Positions 1 to 9,490 of a DNA stretch of 64,000 nucleotides are shown here, piece after piece (the first letter of the stretch is position 1; each line of letters begins with the position of its first letter). The position numbers were made by a program, and so were the translations under genes. The stretch is taken from assembly GCF_018035235.1 (NCBI RefSeq), contig NZ_WPCV01000004.1:1116001-1180000 (forward strand). Direction: 5' to 3'. This DNA comes from Citrobacter sp. On2M (GTDB taxonomy: Bacteria; Pseudomonadota; Gammaproteobacteria; Enterobacterales; Enterobacteriaceae). Below the pieces are notes generated by a model. It saw only the letters and a program-made list of their open reading frames with translations, searched no databases and was not told the DNA's origin.

Positions 1-612
1 ATGATCTGGATGGATAACTACCGCGTACATGAGTGGTATCCGTTTAGCCAGCAAGGACGGATTGGTAACCCCAAATCCACCGCAGCAGTAGGTGCCATGT
101 TGTGTAGCCTGGCGCTGGATTTACGTCTTCCACGCTTTAACTTTAAAGCTGCCGATATCGGCGCTTACTCAACCGTACGATATCTCGGCGTGCTGGATAA
201 TACGGTCAATACGCTGCGCGATGAGAATATCTGGTATCACGATATCGATCTGGATAAGCCCGGCGCTAAGCTGGATACCCGCCTGCACTTTCCTTTGCGC
301 GGTAACGTGACGTTAGGTTTCCGTCAATTGGCAAACAGTCGCTGGCCTGCCACGCCGTTGTATACGCTCAGCATAAATTCTGCCGAACTGGCAAAAACCA
401 TCGCCGGAGATGGCGTGTTGAATGTCCGGTTGCAACTACGCGGTGGTAGCAAAGAAAGCGGACCGGAATTCTTCGTACTGAGCGACGCCTGGTTACAGGA
501 TGGCACTCCCGTTGCCGCCCATGCCTTAACGTTAAAACTGAATACGCTGGCAGACCGTCGCCATAGCGGTAGCCATTACTGGATTGATAGCGGGAGCGTG
601 TACCTGAAATGA
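1..612 (+). CDS. srfB: SrfB-type virulence-associated protein, C-terminal 203 residues (5' end outside window)
   Basis: Open in frame from the first base, so only the C-terminus of a much longer protein is here (SrfB proteins are around 1000 residues). The tail contains a conserved-looking MIWMDNYRVHEWYPF stretch and ends in SGSVYLK. The stop overlaps the start of the next gene by 4 bases (ATGA), showing translational coupling with srfC. In Salmonella srfA-srfB-srfC lie together beside the ydcX-patD region, and the same neighbours follow here. Biochemical function is not established; the Srf proteins were first described as SsrB-regulated factors. The identification rests on the srfC pairing and synteny more than on motifs in this fragment. 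Confidence 0.8.
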   Translation: MIWMDNYRVHEWYPFSQQGRIGNPKSTAAVGAMLCSLALDLRLPRFNFKAADIGAYSTVRYLGVLDNTVNTLRDENIWYHDIDLDKPGAKLDTRLHFPLRGNVTLGFRQLANSRWPATPLYTLSINSAELAKTIAGDGVLNVRLQLRGGSKESGPEFFVLSDAWLQDGTPVAAHALTLKLNTLADRRHSGSHYWIDSGSVYLK

Positions 613-2768
613 GTAAGATGTTAAATACCGCGCAGGCCGCCATCGAATGGGTATCTGATACCCGTCAGCGCTCGGCACGTCTTGATGATGAAGCAGATGC
701 CCTGCTGGCCCAGCTCACGTTAGCCGCCGTGCAGGAATCTGCGTTAAAGACGGCTTTTTCATCGCGAGGGTGCGTTGGGTTATATGGACATTCACAATCG
801 GCGAAAGCGCATCTGCTCGCGGCATTGTGCAACAACGCCAATGGCAAAGTGAATATCGTCACTCCGGATCGCAGTTTTGATTACTTTTCGCATATTAATC
901 CCGGTCATGCGCCAACCAATATGGCGATCCGTTTCACGCAGGAAGAAAATCCGCTTGATAGTGAATGGCCATTGCGTCTGCGGTTACTCAGCGAAGCCGA
1001 ACTGGTACAACTGTTTATCGCCCAGTTCAGTGCGCTCCCGGACAATCGCCAGGTTGAGAAATCGATTATTGAGTCGCGCCTGGAAAAATGGCAAACGCTA
1101 CGTCAACGTCATCCGGTACAGGGCATTACTGCACAAGATGTTGCGTCGATTGGCCGCTTCTGGCGCGCCTGCGTGCCAACCAATCAGCAGCAAATCGACG
1201 ATACGCTATGGCATCAGTTTGCCACGCTGTTACCCGCACTGGACCTGACGACCCGGGCAAACGCCTGGGCGTTACTGTGGGGAGAGCAACCAGAACTGAC
1301 GCAACAGTGGTTGGCGCTGGCGCATACGCTGCAGCAAACCGGGAACGCGTCAGAATTAGCAGCACCGCTGAGCCTGCTGGTCGATCATTTCGGTTTACCT
1401 GCGGAAAGTTTTCTTACCCAGATGGCGTTAACCGGGAATGAGGCGCAAAGCGATGTGGTGGTTCATCCCGTTGAAAATCATCAGTTGCTCAACGCGGTTA
1501 GTCTCCCTCAGGCATCACTGGCGCTGCTCACGCGCGAACTGGTCCTGACAGTTGAAAACGCTGAACTGGGGAATGTCGATCTGCTTGATATTCCCCTCGC
1601 CCCGGATGTTCATCTCCATCCACTGTGGCAGGCCAAATTAGGCTGGATGCTGGAACATTACCGCCAGCATCTGCAACCGGATGTGCTCTTAATCTGTAAT
1701 GCGGTATCGACCCGTTCCCAGACGCCTGCTATCACCCGCAAGCTGCTGAGCTGGGTTAACGATACTCAGCCCGTACATGACGCCGCATTGCCGGGCGTGG
1801 TGTGGGCCATTACCCCGCAGGATGCGCGTTTTAGCACTCAGCAAAACCTGGATGAATCCGTACAGCAATTAATGGGTAAGCCCGGACTGCACTGGGGCAC
1901 ACTGCAGGCGCTGGATAAACACAGCTTACAGCGCCTTGTCGAGTGGCTGACTCAAGCCACCTCGCCACAGCAGCGCCAGGCCAGGTTGGATTCCCTGCGT
2001 GAGCAGCACCAACAGCACGTACGCCAAACCCTGATCGGCTGGATTCATCCCGTTGAAGCCGAATCCGGTAGCAATGAGTGGGTGATCCGCCAGTTACAGG
2101 CTCAGGCGGCAAAGCATGGCGAACTCCTTGATGGTTTGCTCCCGCCGATGCGCCTCTTTGAGTCGCTGCTGCGTATTCAGCAGCCACGCGAGGAACAGGT
2201 GAGCGGACTCTTTAATGAAGATATTGACCTGTTTGCCGAGGTGCGCGATACGCAACACTCGCCGGAAAACAAAGAGATCGGATATCAGGCGCACAAAATG
2301 TGGATAAACCACGTGCGCCAGTGGTGTCGCGATGAAAATAATGCGCGCCGGTTACGCCTCGACGCCCGTACGCTAAGGCAGGTTGCCGATATCCTCGTTA
2401 CCGCCAGCTATCGCCTGGAGATGCCGCAACGCTTACAGCGCATTTTGCAGCGAGAAAACGTCTGCGCCGCGCAACTTCACGCCGATATTGGCGATTTTAT
2501 TACCTGGCTTGGATTTGCTAACGTTGCCGAGGAACAGCGTCCGGCCAGCAGGATCCAAAAAGGATCGGCTATTTTTAGCGCGCCTAAGCAACAGCCAATG
2601 TTACGCCTGACGAAACTGGATGAACAACCTTCGCACGGCGCAAGTCGCTACGTTTACGACTGGCTGGTCGCTTTATATACCCGTGCGAATGAGAACGTGG
2701 GGTATCAGCATCCGCAGGACGTCAGTGACGCCGACAGAAAACGATTAGATGCCCTGCTTTCCGCCTGA
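609..2768 (+). CDS. srfC: SrfC-family virulence-associated protein
   Basis: 719 residues, the usual size for SrfC. The start overlaps the srfB stop (ATGA). Near the N-terminus, residues 57-70 read VGLYGHSQSAKAHL, which sits where a P-loop would be but has Ala-Lys-Ala where Walker A has Gly-Lys-Ser/Thr. The rest is soluble, mostly alpha-helical by composition, rich in Leu, Gln and His, with no signal peptide or membrane segment. Last gene of the srf operon; a small GC-rich palindrome (ACGGCG-TTTA-CGCCGT) follows the stop, before the convergent ortT. The family is thought to work with SrfB; molecular role is unknown. Confidence 0.85.
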   Translation: MSKMLNTAQAAIEWVSDTRQRSARLDDEADALLAQLTLAAVQESALKTAFSSRGCVGLYGHSQSAKAHLLAALCNNANGKVNIVTPDRSFDYFSHINPGHAPTNMAIRFTQEENPLDSEWPLRLRLLSEAELVQLFIAQFSALPDNRQVEKSIIESRLEKWQTLRQRHPVQGITAQDVASIGRFWRACVPTNQQQIDDTLWHQFATLLPALDLTTRANAWALLWGEQPELTQQWLALAHTLQQTGNASELAAPLSLLVDHFGLPAESFLTQMALTGNEAQSDVVVHPVENHQLLNAVSLPQASLALLTRELVLTVENAELGNVDLLDIPLAPDVHLHPLWQAKLGWMLEHYRQHLQPDVLLICNAVSTRSQTPAITRKLLSWVNDTQPVHDAALPGVVWAITPQDARFSTQQNLDESVQQLMGKPGLHWGTLQALDKHSLQRLVEWLTQATSPQQRQARLDSLREQHQQHVRQTLIGWIHPVEAESGSNEWVIRQLQAQAAKHGELLDGLLPPMRLFESLLRIQQPREEQVSGLFNEDIDLFAEVRDTQHSPENKEIGYQAHKMWINHVRQWCRDENNARRLRLDARTLRQVADILVTASYRLEMPQRLQRILQRENVCAAQLHADIGDFITWLGFANVAEEQRPASRIQKGSAIFSAPKQQPMLRLTKLDEQPSHGASRYVYDWLVALYTRANENVGYQHPQDVSDADRKRLDALLSA

Positions 2769-2787
2769 AACGGCGTTTACGCCGTCA

Positions 2788-2961
2788 TCAGAAGAGAGAA
2801 AACATTAACGCGACGGGAAAACTCATCGGCCAGGTCGCCCCGACTAATACTGCGCTGAGAAAACGAATCCGCTTTTTATCGCGGGAAAGAAACCAGGTGA
2901 TGATTGCCGTGATAGCGGCCATCACCGCATAAAAAACCAACATTTTTTGGTACAGAGACAT
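2788..2961 (-). CDS. ortT: OrtT/GhoT-family membrane toxin
   Basis: 57 residues with two hydrophobic helices flanking a basic turn (FLSRDKKRIRFLSA), the layout of GhoT and OrtT. In E. coli OrtT (YdcX) is an orphan inner-membrane toxin that lowers membrane potential and ATP under stress; no cognate antitoxin is known and none is visible here. I chose the start giving MSLYQKML because it matches the length I recall for the E. coli protein; an ATG three codons upstream (2970) is possible. Neither start has a strong ribosome binding site. It sits between srfC and patD as expected from Salmonella/E. coli order. Confidence 0.85.
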   Translation of the reverse strand: MSLYQKMLVFYAVMAAITAIITWFLSRDKKRIRFLSAVLVGATWPMSFPVALMFSLF

Positions 2962-3153
2962 GTAAGGCATCCGGGCCGAAAGGTGAAATCGCGCGCAATA
3001 TGCTCTTTTTCATGACCCACATCAAGTTTTATTAATTATTTTAAGAGAAACAGCGGTAAAACACACCGTTTTCATTGTGTTCGGAATTCGTACTATTGCG
3101 GATAGTTATAACCCGTACTATACCCATAAGGGTTTAAACGAAAGGTGGCACAA

Positions 3154-3249
3154 ATGAATGTTTCCAGTAAAACGGTGGTGCTGATAAATATATTTGCTGC
3201 TGTAGGACTTTTCAGTCTGATTTCCGCAAGGTTTGGCTGGTTTGCTTGA
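3154..3249 (+). CDS. yncL: small stress-response membrane protein YncL
   Basis: A 31-residue ORF starting MNVSSKTVVLINIFAAVGLF and ending SARFGWFA, nearly identical to what I recall of E. coli YncL. It is a single hydrophobic helix with a short polar N-terminus, as in other small stress-induced inner-membrane proteins. The AAAGG at 3141-3145 is a plausible ribosome binding site, spaced 8 bases from the ATG. It is divergent from ortT. Function is unknown; in E. coli the protein was found among small membrane proteins that accumulate under stress. Confidence 0.85.
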   Translation: MNVSSKTVVLINIFAAVGLFSLISARFGWFA

Positions 3250-3459
3250 TGTGGTTCTTGTGTAATTAATCGCAGCGTCCGCTGGCAGAGAGGTTTTTCT
3301 CTCTGCCATTAGTACACCATCTTCCCACTCTCACACTTCCGGGTAAATTATCCTTAGTATGTAATCCCCCTAATCCTTCAATGGCATTAGGTATCCAAAT
3401 AACGCCTCGGTGTTGTGCCGGTATGCTGATGGAAATTGAGATCCCTTGGCTGAACGGGG

Positions 3460-3576
3460 TTGTTACTGGCATTTGCTTCACTATTGGGCAGCCTGCTGAA
3501 CCGGCGATTATTGACGACAGGTCTGACGCCGGAACAACTGGGACTGGTTCTGAGCGTTTGTGCGCTACTCGCCTGA
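3460..3576 (+). pseudogene. possible relic of an MFS-type transporter N-terminus
   Basis: The frame that ends with TGA at 3574-3576 encodes a hydrophobic helix and then RRLLTTGLTPEQLGLVLSVC. The segment GLTPEQLGLVLSV resembles the loop and start of helix 2 in drug-type MFS exporters. There is no proper start codon in this frame (only a TTG), while a neighbouring frame supplies MLMEIEIPWLNG just upstream, so a frameshift near 3455 could have joined them. Only about 40 residues remain. It may instead be chance coding potential. Confidence 0.25.
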
Positions 3577-3623
3577 CTTAGCAGCTTACGCCGCTAATAA
3601 CCGGACGGTATACCTGAAAGCAC

Positions 3624-3650
3624 AAAGCCCCGATATTCAACCGGGGCTTT
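3624..3650 (-). terminator. probable terminator downstream of patD
   Basis: Nine-base-pair perfect stem AAAGCCCCG / CGGGGCTTT with a 9-base loop. It lies 140 bases past the patD stop on the minus strand. The U-tract is short on both strands, so it may act bidirectionally. Confidence 0.55.
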
Positions 3651-3792
3651 GTTGTATCAATTAGCCTGACCTCGCGGATATTTCCAACTTACCGCCGTCC
3701 GATGGCGACGAGGCCAGTGGCACGAATAGTATAGACGCACGTTTGCCAATATTTAGCTATCCGTGCCCCATTTACCGCTCGCGCTTCAGAGA

Positions 3793-5220
3793 CTACTCAT
3801 GCTTGATCATGACATGGCGAACAATCGTGTAATCTTCCAGCCCGTAAACCGACATATCCTTGCCATAACCAGACTGTTTTTGCCCGCCGTGCGGCATCTC
3901 GCTGACCAGCGTGAAGTGTGTATTGACCCAGGTGCAACCATACTGCAGGCGAGCGCTAAATCGATGCGCGCGCCCCACATCCCGGGTCCAGACGGAGGAT
4001 GCCAGCCCGTACTTCGAATCGTTAGCCCACGCCAATACCTGATCTTCATCATCAAAGACCGTTACGCTGACCACCGGACCGAAAACTTCCCTCTGCACAA
4101 TGGCATCGTCTTGCTTTGCCCCAGCCAGCAGCGTCGGGGCGAAATAGTAGCCTGCCCCCTCCACTTTCTTACCACCGGTGATAACGTTGATGTGCCCCAA
4201 CGCTTTAGCCTCATCAACCGCTTTGGTGATGCGATCAAGATGCGCCTGCGAACTTACCGGTCCCAGTTCCGTCGATTCGTCGTTCGGCGCACCAATTTTC
4301 AGGCTGGCAACCGCGGCGCCGAGTTTCTCAACCAACGCGTCATAAATGCCTTTTTGGGCATAGATTCGGCAAGCGGCAGTGCAGTCTTGCCCGGCATTGT
4401 AATAACCAAAGGTCCGCACGCCGCTCACTACCGCATCCAGATCGGCATCATCAAAAATGATCACCGGAGCTTTGCCGCCCAGTTCCATATGTGTGCGCTT
4501 AATTGACGGCGCGGTGTGCTGAATAATGTGTTCACCGGTTGCAATGGAGCCAGTCAGAGAAACCATGCGGACTTTTTCATGGCCGGTCAGCGGATCGCCC
4601 ACCGTTTTACCGCGACCAAACAGGACGTTGATAACGCCAGCCGGGTAAATATCTTTGGCAAATTCAGCCAATTTAAGCGCCGTCAGCGGGGTAATTTCTG
4701 ATGGTTTAATCACCACACAGTTTCCCGCAGCCAACGCTGGAGCCAGCTTCCACGCTGCCATCATCAGCGGATAGTTCCACGGCGCAATAGAGGCCACCAC
4801 GCCCAGTGGATCCCGACGAATCATCGACGTATGCCCTTCCAGATACTCTCCGGCCGCCTGTCCTTGCAGAGTTCGCGCTGCCCCGGCAAAGAAGCGGAAA
4901 ACGTCGACGATTGCCGGAATTTCATCATTGAGGACGCAGTGCAGCGGCTTACCACAGTTGAGTGATTCCAGCTCGGCAAAGGTTTGCGCGTTATCGGCGA
5001 TAACATCCGCCAGTTTCAGCAGCAATTCCGAGCGGACTTTCGGCGTGGTTTGCCCCCAACTGGCAAATGCGCTGTCTGCTGCACGTACTGCGGCATCAAC
5101 CTGCGCAGCAGACGCCTCGGCAATCTCCAGAATAATTTCACCAGTGGCAGGGTTATAGACTGGCTGCTTTTCACCTTCACCGTTGACCAGCTCGCCATTA
5201 ATCAGTAATTGATGTTGCAT
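3793..5220 (-). CDS. patD: gamma-aminobutyraldehyde dehydrogenase
   Basis: 475 residues, NAD-dependent aldehyde dehydrogenase. It oxidises 4-aminobutanal (from putrescine by transamination) to GABA in the cytoplasm. Visible hallmarks are the NAD-binding [11 protein letters not shown] segment, the general-base glutamate in HMELGGKAP and the catalytic cysteine in [11 protein letters not shown]. It lies 21 bases downstream of ydcV and closes the ydcSTUV-patD operon, matching the E. coli arrangement, which links the transporter with putrescine/GABA catabolism. Also known as YdcW. Confidence 0.95.
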   Translation of the reverse strand: MQHQLLINGELVNGEGEKQPVYNPATGEIILEIAEASAAQVDAAVRAADSAFASWGQTTPKVRSELLLKLADVIADNAQTFAELESLNCGKPLHCVLNDEIPAIVDVFRFFAGAARTLQGQAAGEYLEGHTSMIRRDPLGVVASIAPWNYPLMMAAWKLAPALAAGNCVVIKPSEITPLTALKLAEFAKDIYPAGVINVLFGRGKTVGDPLTGHEKVRMVSLTGSIATGEHIIQHTAPSIKRTHMELGGKAPVIIFDDADLDAVVSGVRTFGYYNAGQDCTAACRIYAQKGIYDALVEKLGAAVASLKIGAPNDESTELGPVSSQAHLDRITKAVDEAKALGHINVITGGKKVEGAGYYFAPTLLAGAKQDDAIVQREVFGPVVSVTVFDDEDQVLAWANDSKYGLASSVWTRDVGRAHRFSARLQYGCTWVNTHFTLVSEMPHGGQKQSGYGKDMSVYGLEDYTIVRHVMIKHE

Positions 5221-5241
5221 AGCAATTTCCCATATCGTCGT

Positions 5242-6048
5242 TTATTTACCGTTTCCGGCGAGAGTGTCGCCTTCACGCGTTAGCCACCAGGCCCCTAAAA
5301 TTGGCAGTGTTGTCACCAGCATTACCAGCAATGCCACAACGTTGGTGACAGGCACATCTCGTGGTCGACCCAGTTGATTGAGTAGCCACAAAGGAAGTGT
5401 TCTTTCATGTCCGGCGGTGAACGTTGTCACGATGATTTCATCAAACGACAAGGCAAACGCCAGCATCCCTCCCGCCAGCAGTGCCGATGCCAGGTTCGGC
5501 AGCACGACATAACGAAAGGTTTGCCAGCCATTGGCGCCAAGATCCATAGACGCTTCAACCAGACTCCATGAGGTACGGCGAAAACGCGCCACGACGTTGT
5601 TAAACACCACCACCACGCAAAACGTCGCATGGCCCACCACGATCGTCAGAAACCCTGGTTCCAGGTTGATGGTTTTAAACGCAGTCAGCAGCGCCAGACC
5701 GGTAATAATTCCCGGCAGCGCGATCGGTAAAAGTAGCAACAGCGATATTGCGCTTTTACCAAAAAAGTCCCTGCGCCACAGGGCAGCCGCGGCCATCGTC
5801 CCCAGAACCAGGGCAATAGCTGTCGACAGCGCCGCGATTTTAAGTGACAACGTCACCGATTCCAGAATATCGCTACGCTGCGCCGCAACGCTAAACCATT
5901 TCAGCGTTAACCCCTGCGGTGGGAAACTAAAAGCGGCCTCCTCTGTATTAAAAGCATAGGTGGCGATGATGAGGATGGGAAAGTGCAGGAAAATAACCCC
6001 GCCCCATGCCGCCAGTTTGAGTAGCCAGGGTACGCGTTCAGAGTGCAT
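5242..6048 (-). CDS. ydcV: ABC transporter inner-membrane permease YdcV (polyamine/opine type)
   Basis: 268 residues with about six membrane helices, PotC-type permease. The cytoplasmic coupling loop is visible as [18 protein letters not shown], the EAA motif that contacts the ATPase. Its start lies inside the end of ydcU (11-base overlap), indicating coupled translation. It should form a heterodimeric channel with YdcU; the predicted substrates are putrescine-like polyamines or related compounds, given patD next door. Confidence 0.93.
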   Translation of the reverse strand: MHSERVPWLLKLAAWGGVIFLHFPILIIATYAFNTEEAAFSFPPQGLTLKWFSVAAQRSDILESVTLSLKIAALSTAIALVLGTMAAAALWRRDFFGKSAISLLLLLPIALPGIITGLALLTAFKTINLEPGFLTIVVGHATFCVVVVFNNVVARFRRTSWSLVEASMDLGANGWQTFRYVVLPNLASALLAGGMLAFALSFDEIIVTTFTAGHERTLPLWLLNQLGRPRDVPVTNVVALLVMLVTTLPILGAWWLTREGDTLAGNGK

Positions 6049-6982
6049 CGAAAGCTCCCAGACGCTTCACGAACGCCAGATACAGTGCGATTAAGACAAT
6101 TGGCACCAGAGTAAATGCCGCCGCCATAGGCATATTGCCGATAGCCCCTTGTTGCGAATACACCATGTTGCCGATGAAATAGCCTGGTGGTCCCACCAAC
6201 TGCGGTACGATAAAATCGCCCAACGTCAGTGAGAAGGTAAAAATCGAACCCGCCGCGATGCCGGGTATCGCCAGTGGGAGAACCACATAGCGGAAGGTTT
6301 GACGCGGACGCGCGCCCAAATCAGCGGAGGCCTGTAACAGTGACGGCGGAAGTCTCTCTAGTGCAGCCTGTACCGGCAGAATCATAAACGGCAGCCAGAT
6401 GTAGACGAAGACCAGGAAACGACCCAATCCTGACGTCGACAACGTATTGCCGCCTACCGCAGGCAGCGTCAGGAACGAAAGCAGCAGCGGCTCCAGCCCA
6501 AGATGGGTTAAAAACCACTGCGCCACGCCGTCTTTAGCCAACAGCAACGTCCACGCGTAAGCTTTAACAATGTAGCTGGCCCACATCGGCAACATCACGG
6601 CAATGTAAAAAAAGGCTTTCATTTTGCCGCTGGTATATCGCGCCATATACCACGCCATCGGAAACGCCAGAATCGCGCTGGCAATGGTGACTGCCACCGC
6701 CATCGTCAGGGTACGCAAAATGATGTCGTAGTTAGCCGGATTAAACAGCGCCTGCAAATTCGCCAGCGTCAGGTCCGGCGTGACCGACATCGTGAAATCG
6801 TCAAAGGTATAAAAACCTTGCCACAACAGCGTCAGTAATGAGCCAAAGTAAACGATTCCAAACCACATCAGCGGCCCGAGGAGCAGCAAAAACAGCCCCA
6901 GCCCCGGATTACGCCAAAAGAAACCTGAGATCCGGTTCAGATTTGTCGGCTGTGGAGGCGAATGTAAGACGTTCATAGCCAT
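6038..6982 (-). CDS. ydcU: ABC transporter inner-membrane permease YdcU
   Basis: 314 residues, PotB-type permease. After a short cytoplasmic N-terminus there are about six helices, and the EAA coupling loop appears as [18 protein letters not shown]. The ATG follows the ydcT stop directly (TGAATG) with an AGGAGAGG ribosome binding site inside ydcT. The sequence from [11 protein letters not shown] onward closely matches what I know of E. coli YdcU. Partner of YdcV. Confidence 0.93.
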   Translation of the reverse strand: MAMNVLHSPPQPTNLNRISGFFWRNPGLGLFLLLLGPLMWFGIVYFGSLLTLLWQGFYTFDDFTMSVTPDLTLANLQALFNPANYDIILRTLTMAVAVTIASAILAFPMAWYMARYTSGKMKAFFYIAVMLPMWASYIVKAYAWTLLLAKDGVAQWFLTHLGLEPLLLSFLTLPAVGGNTLSTSGLGRFLVFVYIWLPFMILPVQAALERLPPSLLQASADLGARPRQTFRYVVLPLAIPGIAAGSIFTFSLTLGDFIVPQLVGPPGYFIGNMVYSQQGAIGNMPMAAAFTLVPIVLIALYLAFVKRLGAFDAL

Positions 6983-7999
6983 TCACCTCTCCTCAACCAG
7001 CGGTACCATCACATCACGTGACCATGAGGCTATCACCTGCTGACCCGGTGACAGCGTTGGCGGCAGCACTTCTCCCGTCAGGTTAGCCTGGCTAACCAGC
7101 AATTTTTCACCACCGGCGAGTTTCAGCTCAAACCGCGTCGCCGCTCCCTGGTATTGCACAGCCTGAATGATCCCCGGAGCCTGGACTTCGCCACTGACGT
7201 CATTCAAGCGAATGTGTTCCGGACGCAAGGAAAACATACCCTGCAGCCCGCAAACGTTGGCCGACATCGCCTCATCGAAGACATTTGACGTCCCAACGAA
7301 ACTTGCCACAAACGGTGTCCGCGGGCGCATGTACAGTTCACGCGGAGAATCCACCTGTTCAATACGACCGTTATTAAACACCGCCACACGATCGGACATC
7401 GACAGGGCTTCCCCCTGATCGTGGGTGACAAAAATGAACGTAATACCCAGGGATTGCTGTAACTTCTTCAGCTCCAGTTGCATCTGTTCACGCAATTTAA
7501 GATCCAATGCCCCAAGCGGCTCATCCAACAGCAGGACGCGTGGTTCATTGACCAACGCCCGGGCAATAGCCACGCGCTGCCGCTGCCCACCGGAAAGCTG
7601 TGACGGTTTGCGTTCATGAACAAAACCGAGCGCGACCTTATCCAGTGCCTCGCGTGCTTTTGCGTGACGTGTCTTTTTATCAATGCCTTTGACCATCAAC
7701 CCGTAAGCGACGTTATCGAGAATCGACATATGCGGGAATAGCGCGTAATCCTGAAAAACCGTATTGACGTCCCGTTCCCAGGGCGGCAATTCGCTGGCCT
7801 GCTTACCAAAAATAGTAATTGCGCCGCCTGAAAGTTGCTCAAAACCGGCAATCAGGCGCAGACAGGTGGTCTTGCCGGAGCCGGATGGCCCCAGCATAGA
7901 GAAAAATTCACCGTCGTTAATCGCAATACTCACCCCATCAACAGCACGAACATCCCCGTACAAACGCGAGACGTCATGAAACTCCACTGCGTACGTCAT
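6983..7999 (-). CDS. ydcT: ABC transporter ATP-binding protein YdcT
   Basis: 338 residues from the ATG encoding MTYAVEFHDVSRLYGD; this start is chosen over an upstream one at 8206 because the longer reading would overlap ydcS by nearly 200 bases and match nothing in the family. Walker A GPSGSGKTT, signature LSGGQRQRVAIARAL, Walker B VLLLDEPLGALD and the switch histidine in FVTHDQGEA are all present. A C-terminal TOBE-like domain follows, as in PotA. It powers the YdcUV permease. Confidence 0.95.
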   Translation of the reverse strand: MTYAVEFHDVSRLYGDVRAVDGVSIAINDGEFFSMLGPSGSGKTTCLRLIAGFEQLSGGAITIFGKQASELPPWERDVNTVFQDYALFPHMSILDNVAYGLMVKGIDKKTRHAKAREALDKVALGFVHERKPSQLSGGQRQRVAIARALVNEPRVLLLDEPLGALDLKLREQMQLELKKLQQSLGITFIFVTHDQGEALSMSDRVAVFNNGRIEQVDSPRELYMRPRTPFVASFVGTSNVFDEAMSANVCGLQGMFSLRPEHIRLNDVSGEVQAPGIIQAVQYQGAATRFELKLAGGEKLLVSQANLTGEVLPPTLSPGQQVIASWSRDVMVPLVEER

Positions 8000-8015
8000 A
8001 AAACCCCCAGCGGAA

Positions 8016-9161
8016 TTAACGACCACCCATAATGGCGATGTAATCCTGCGTCCAGCGACTGTAAGGAACGAATTTGCCGCCTTCGGCAATCGGCGTTTTC
8101 CAGAAGGCAATTTTGTCGAAATAGCTATAGCCGTTGGTTTCACAGCCTTTTTCACCCAGTAACGGGCTGGCTTTACAGCCTTCCGGCACCACTGGCAGAG
8201 AACCAAACCATGCCGCTACGTCGCCCTGTACTTTCGGGGTTAATGACCAGCTCATCCATTTATAAGCGCATACCGGGTGTTTTGCCTGACTGTGCAGCAT
8301 GGTGGTATCAGCCCAGCCAGTAACCCCTTCTTTTGGGAAAACTGTGGCAATCGGCTGACCTTCCCCTTTCAGGGCGTTAGCCTGATAAGGCCAGGCGCTT
8401 GAGGCCACCACACCTTCATTTTTGAAGTCGCTCATTTGCACGGTGGTATCGTGCCAATAGCGATGAATTAACGCGTGCTGATCGCTCAGGACTTTGATAA
8501 CCGCCTGATACTGCTGTTCGGTGAGCTGATAGGGATCGGTAATACCCAGTTGCGGCTGAGTGGCCTTAACGAATAACGCGGCGTCGGCAATATAGATCGG
8601 GCCATCGTAAGCCTGAACGCGACCTTTATTGCTTTTACCGTCAGGAAGATTTTGTTCAACGAATACCACGTTCCAGCTGTCCGGCGGCGTTGGGAAGGTT
8701 TTGGTGTTATACATCAGCAGGTTTGGTCCCCACTGGTATGGCGTACCGTAAACTTTACCCCCAACGTTAAACCACTCTCCTTTTACCACTCGCGGATCAA
8801 GGGTTTTCCAGTTAGGGATCAGCGCGGTATTAATTGGCTGAACGCGTTTACCCATAATCAGTCGCAATGAAGCATCACCGGAAGCGGTAACCAGGTCGTA
8901 GCCGCCTTTCGCCATCAGGCTGACCATCTCATCAGAGGTGGCCGCCGTTTTAACATTGACCGCGCAGCCGGTATCTTTCTCAAACTGCGAGACCCAATCA
9001 TATTGTTTATCAGTTTGTCCACGCTCGATGTAACCCGGCCAGGCAATAATATCCAGACGACCTTCCGGTTTACTTAATGATGTCGGGGGTTCGGCTGCCT
9101 GCGCCGTCATCAGCGTCATGCTGAAGGCACACAGGCTACTGAGGGCAAGTTGCTTGCTCAT
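8016..9161 (-). CDS. ydcS: periplasmic solute-binding protein YdcS
   Basis: 381 residues with a Sec signal peptide (SLCAFSMTLMTAQAA, cleavage near residue 23) followed by a PotD/PotF-type fold that opens RLDIIAWPGYIERG. It captures ligand for YdcTUV. The E. coli protein was also reported to have poly-3-hydroxybutyrate synthase activity, so a second role is possible. Ribosome binding site AGGAG sits upstream of the ATG. First gene of the operon, with a long leader (see the promoter entry). Confidence 0.93.
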   Translation of the reverse strand: MSKQLALSSLCAFSMTLMTAQAAEPPTSLSKPEGRLDIIAWPGYIERGQTDKQYDWVSQFEKDTGCAVNVKTAATSDEMVSLMAKGGYDLVTASGDASLRLIMGKRVQPINTALIPNWKTLDPRVVKGEWFNVGGKVYGTPYQWGPNLLMYNTKTFPTPPDSWNVVFVEQNLPDGKSNKGRVQAYDGPIYIADAALFVKATQPQLGITDPYQLTEQQYQAVIKVLSDQHALIHRYWHDTTVQMSDFKNEGVVASSAWPYQANALKGEGQPIATVFPKEGVTGWADTTMLHSQAKHPVCAYKWMSWSLTPKVQGDVAAWFGSLPVVPEGCKASPLLGEKGCETNGYSYFDKIAFWKTPIAEGGKFVPYSRWTQDYIAIMGGR

Positions 9162-9336
9162 AACGTCTTACTCCTGTCGAAAAAATATTGAGCGGCAGCC
9201 TTGCCGTAAATATATGTCCTTTCCTAAAAATAGTCGGGGTGTGGTAAGCGTTCCTGCTGGCGCAAGGAAATTTAATCAGGTTGTGAGCTAACGCTCATTA
9301 CGCGACTGACTCCGACCATGAGGCTTAATCTTCTGG

Positions 9337-9343
9337 AGTATAG
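9337..9343 (-). promoter_or_regulatory. candidate sigma-S type -10 element for ydcS
   Basis: Minus strand reads CTATACT, the preferred -10 of RpoS-dependent promoters, with no good -35 at the usual spacing. ydcS is known as an RpoS-dependent gene in E. coli, which fits. A start site here would give a leader of about 170 bases. Confidence 0.45.
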
Positions 9344-9452
9344 ACAAGGAGTTAGGTGCAAAGGTGGCAATAGTAAGAACTATTGATTTTTTGTATGGTA
9401 GCACTCGATATAAATAACATCAGTGCTATGTATTCTCTATTTCGAAAATAAG

Positions 9453-9485
9453 AACGCGCTATTCTTTTATATTGAATAGCGCGTT
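9453..9485 (-). terminator. terminator of ydcR
   Basis: Twelve-base-pair perfect stem AACGCGCTATTC / GAATAGCGCGTT with a 9-base loop, starting a few bases after the ydcR stop and followed on the minus strand by CTTATTTT. Confidence 0.75.
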
Positions 9486-9490
9486 ACGTT

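Larger units (their letters stand above)
3250..3792. other. gene-poor stretch between yncL and patD
   Basis: About 540 bases without a convincing intact gene. It contains a short hydrophobic reading frame that looks like a transporter relic (3460-3576) and a GC-rich terminator hairpin (3624-3650). The remaining bases after 3660 (downstream of patD) hold nothing I can name. In E. coli the ydcY/ydcZ genes lie beyond ortT; I see neither here. Confidence 0.6.
9162..9490. other. upstream region of ydcS and 3' flank of ydcR
   Basis: A 329-base gap. On the minus strand it carries a CTATACT -10-like element (9337-9343), a palindrome TGAGC-TAAC-GCTCA (9284-9297) that would lie in the ydcS leader, and the ydcR terminator (9453-9485). 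No ORF in it looks real. Confidence 0.7.

Noticed and set aside
3763-4506. 247-residue plus-strand ORF
   Set aside because: It lies fully antisense to patD, has no family features and is explained as a shadow of a GC-rich gene.
7999-8206. Longer start for ydcT
   Set aside because: It would overlap ydcS by almost 200 bases and adds a basic segment unlike ABC ATPases; MTYAVEF is the natural start.
9281-9297. Possible CRP site TGTGAGCTAACGCTCA
   Set aside because: Left half fits TGTGA but spacing to the right half is wrong; described as a palindrome only.
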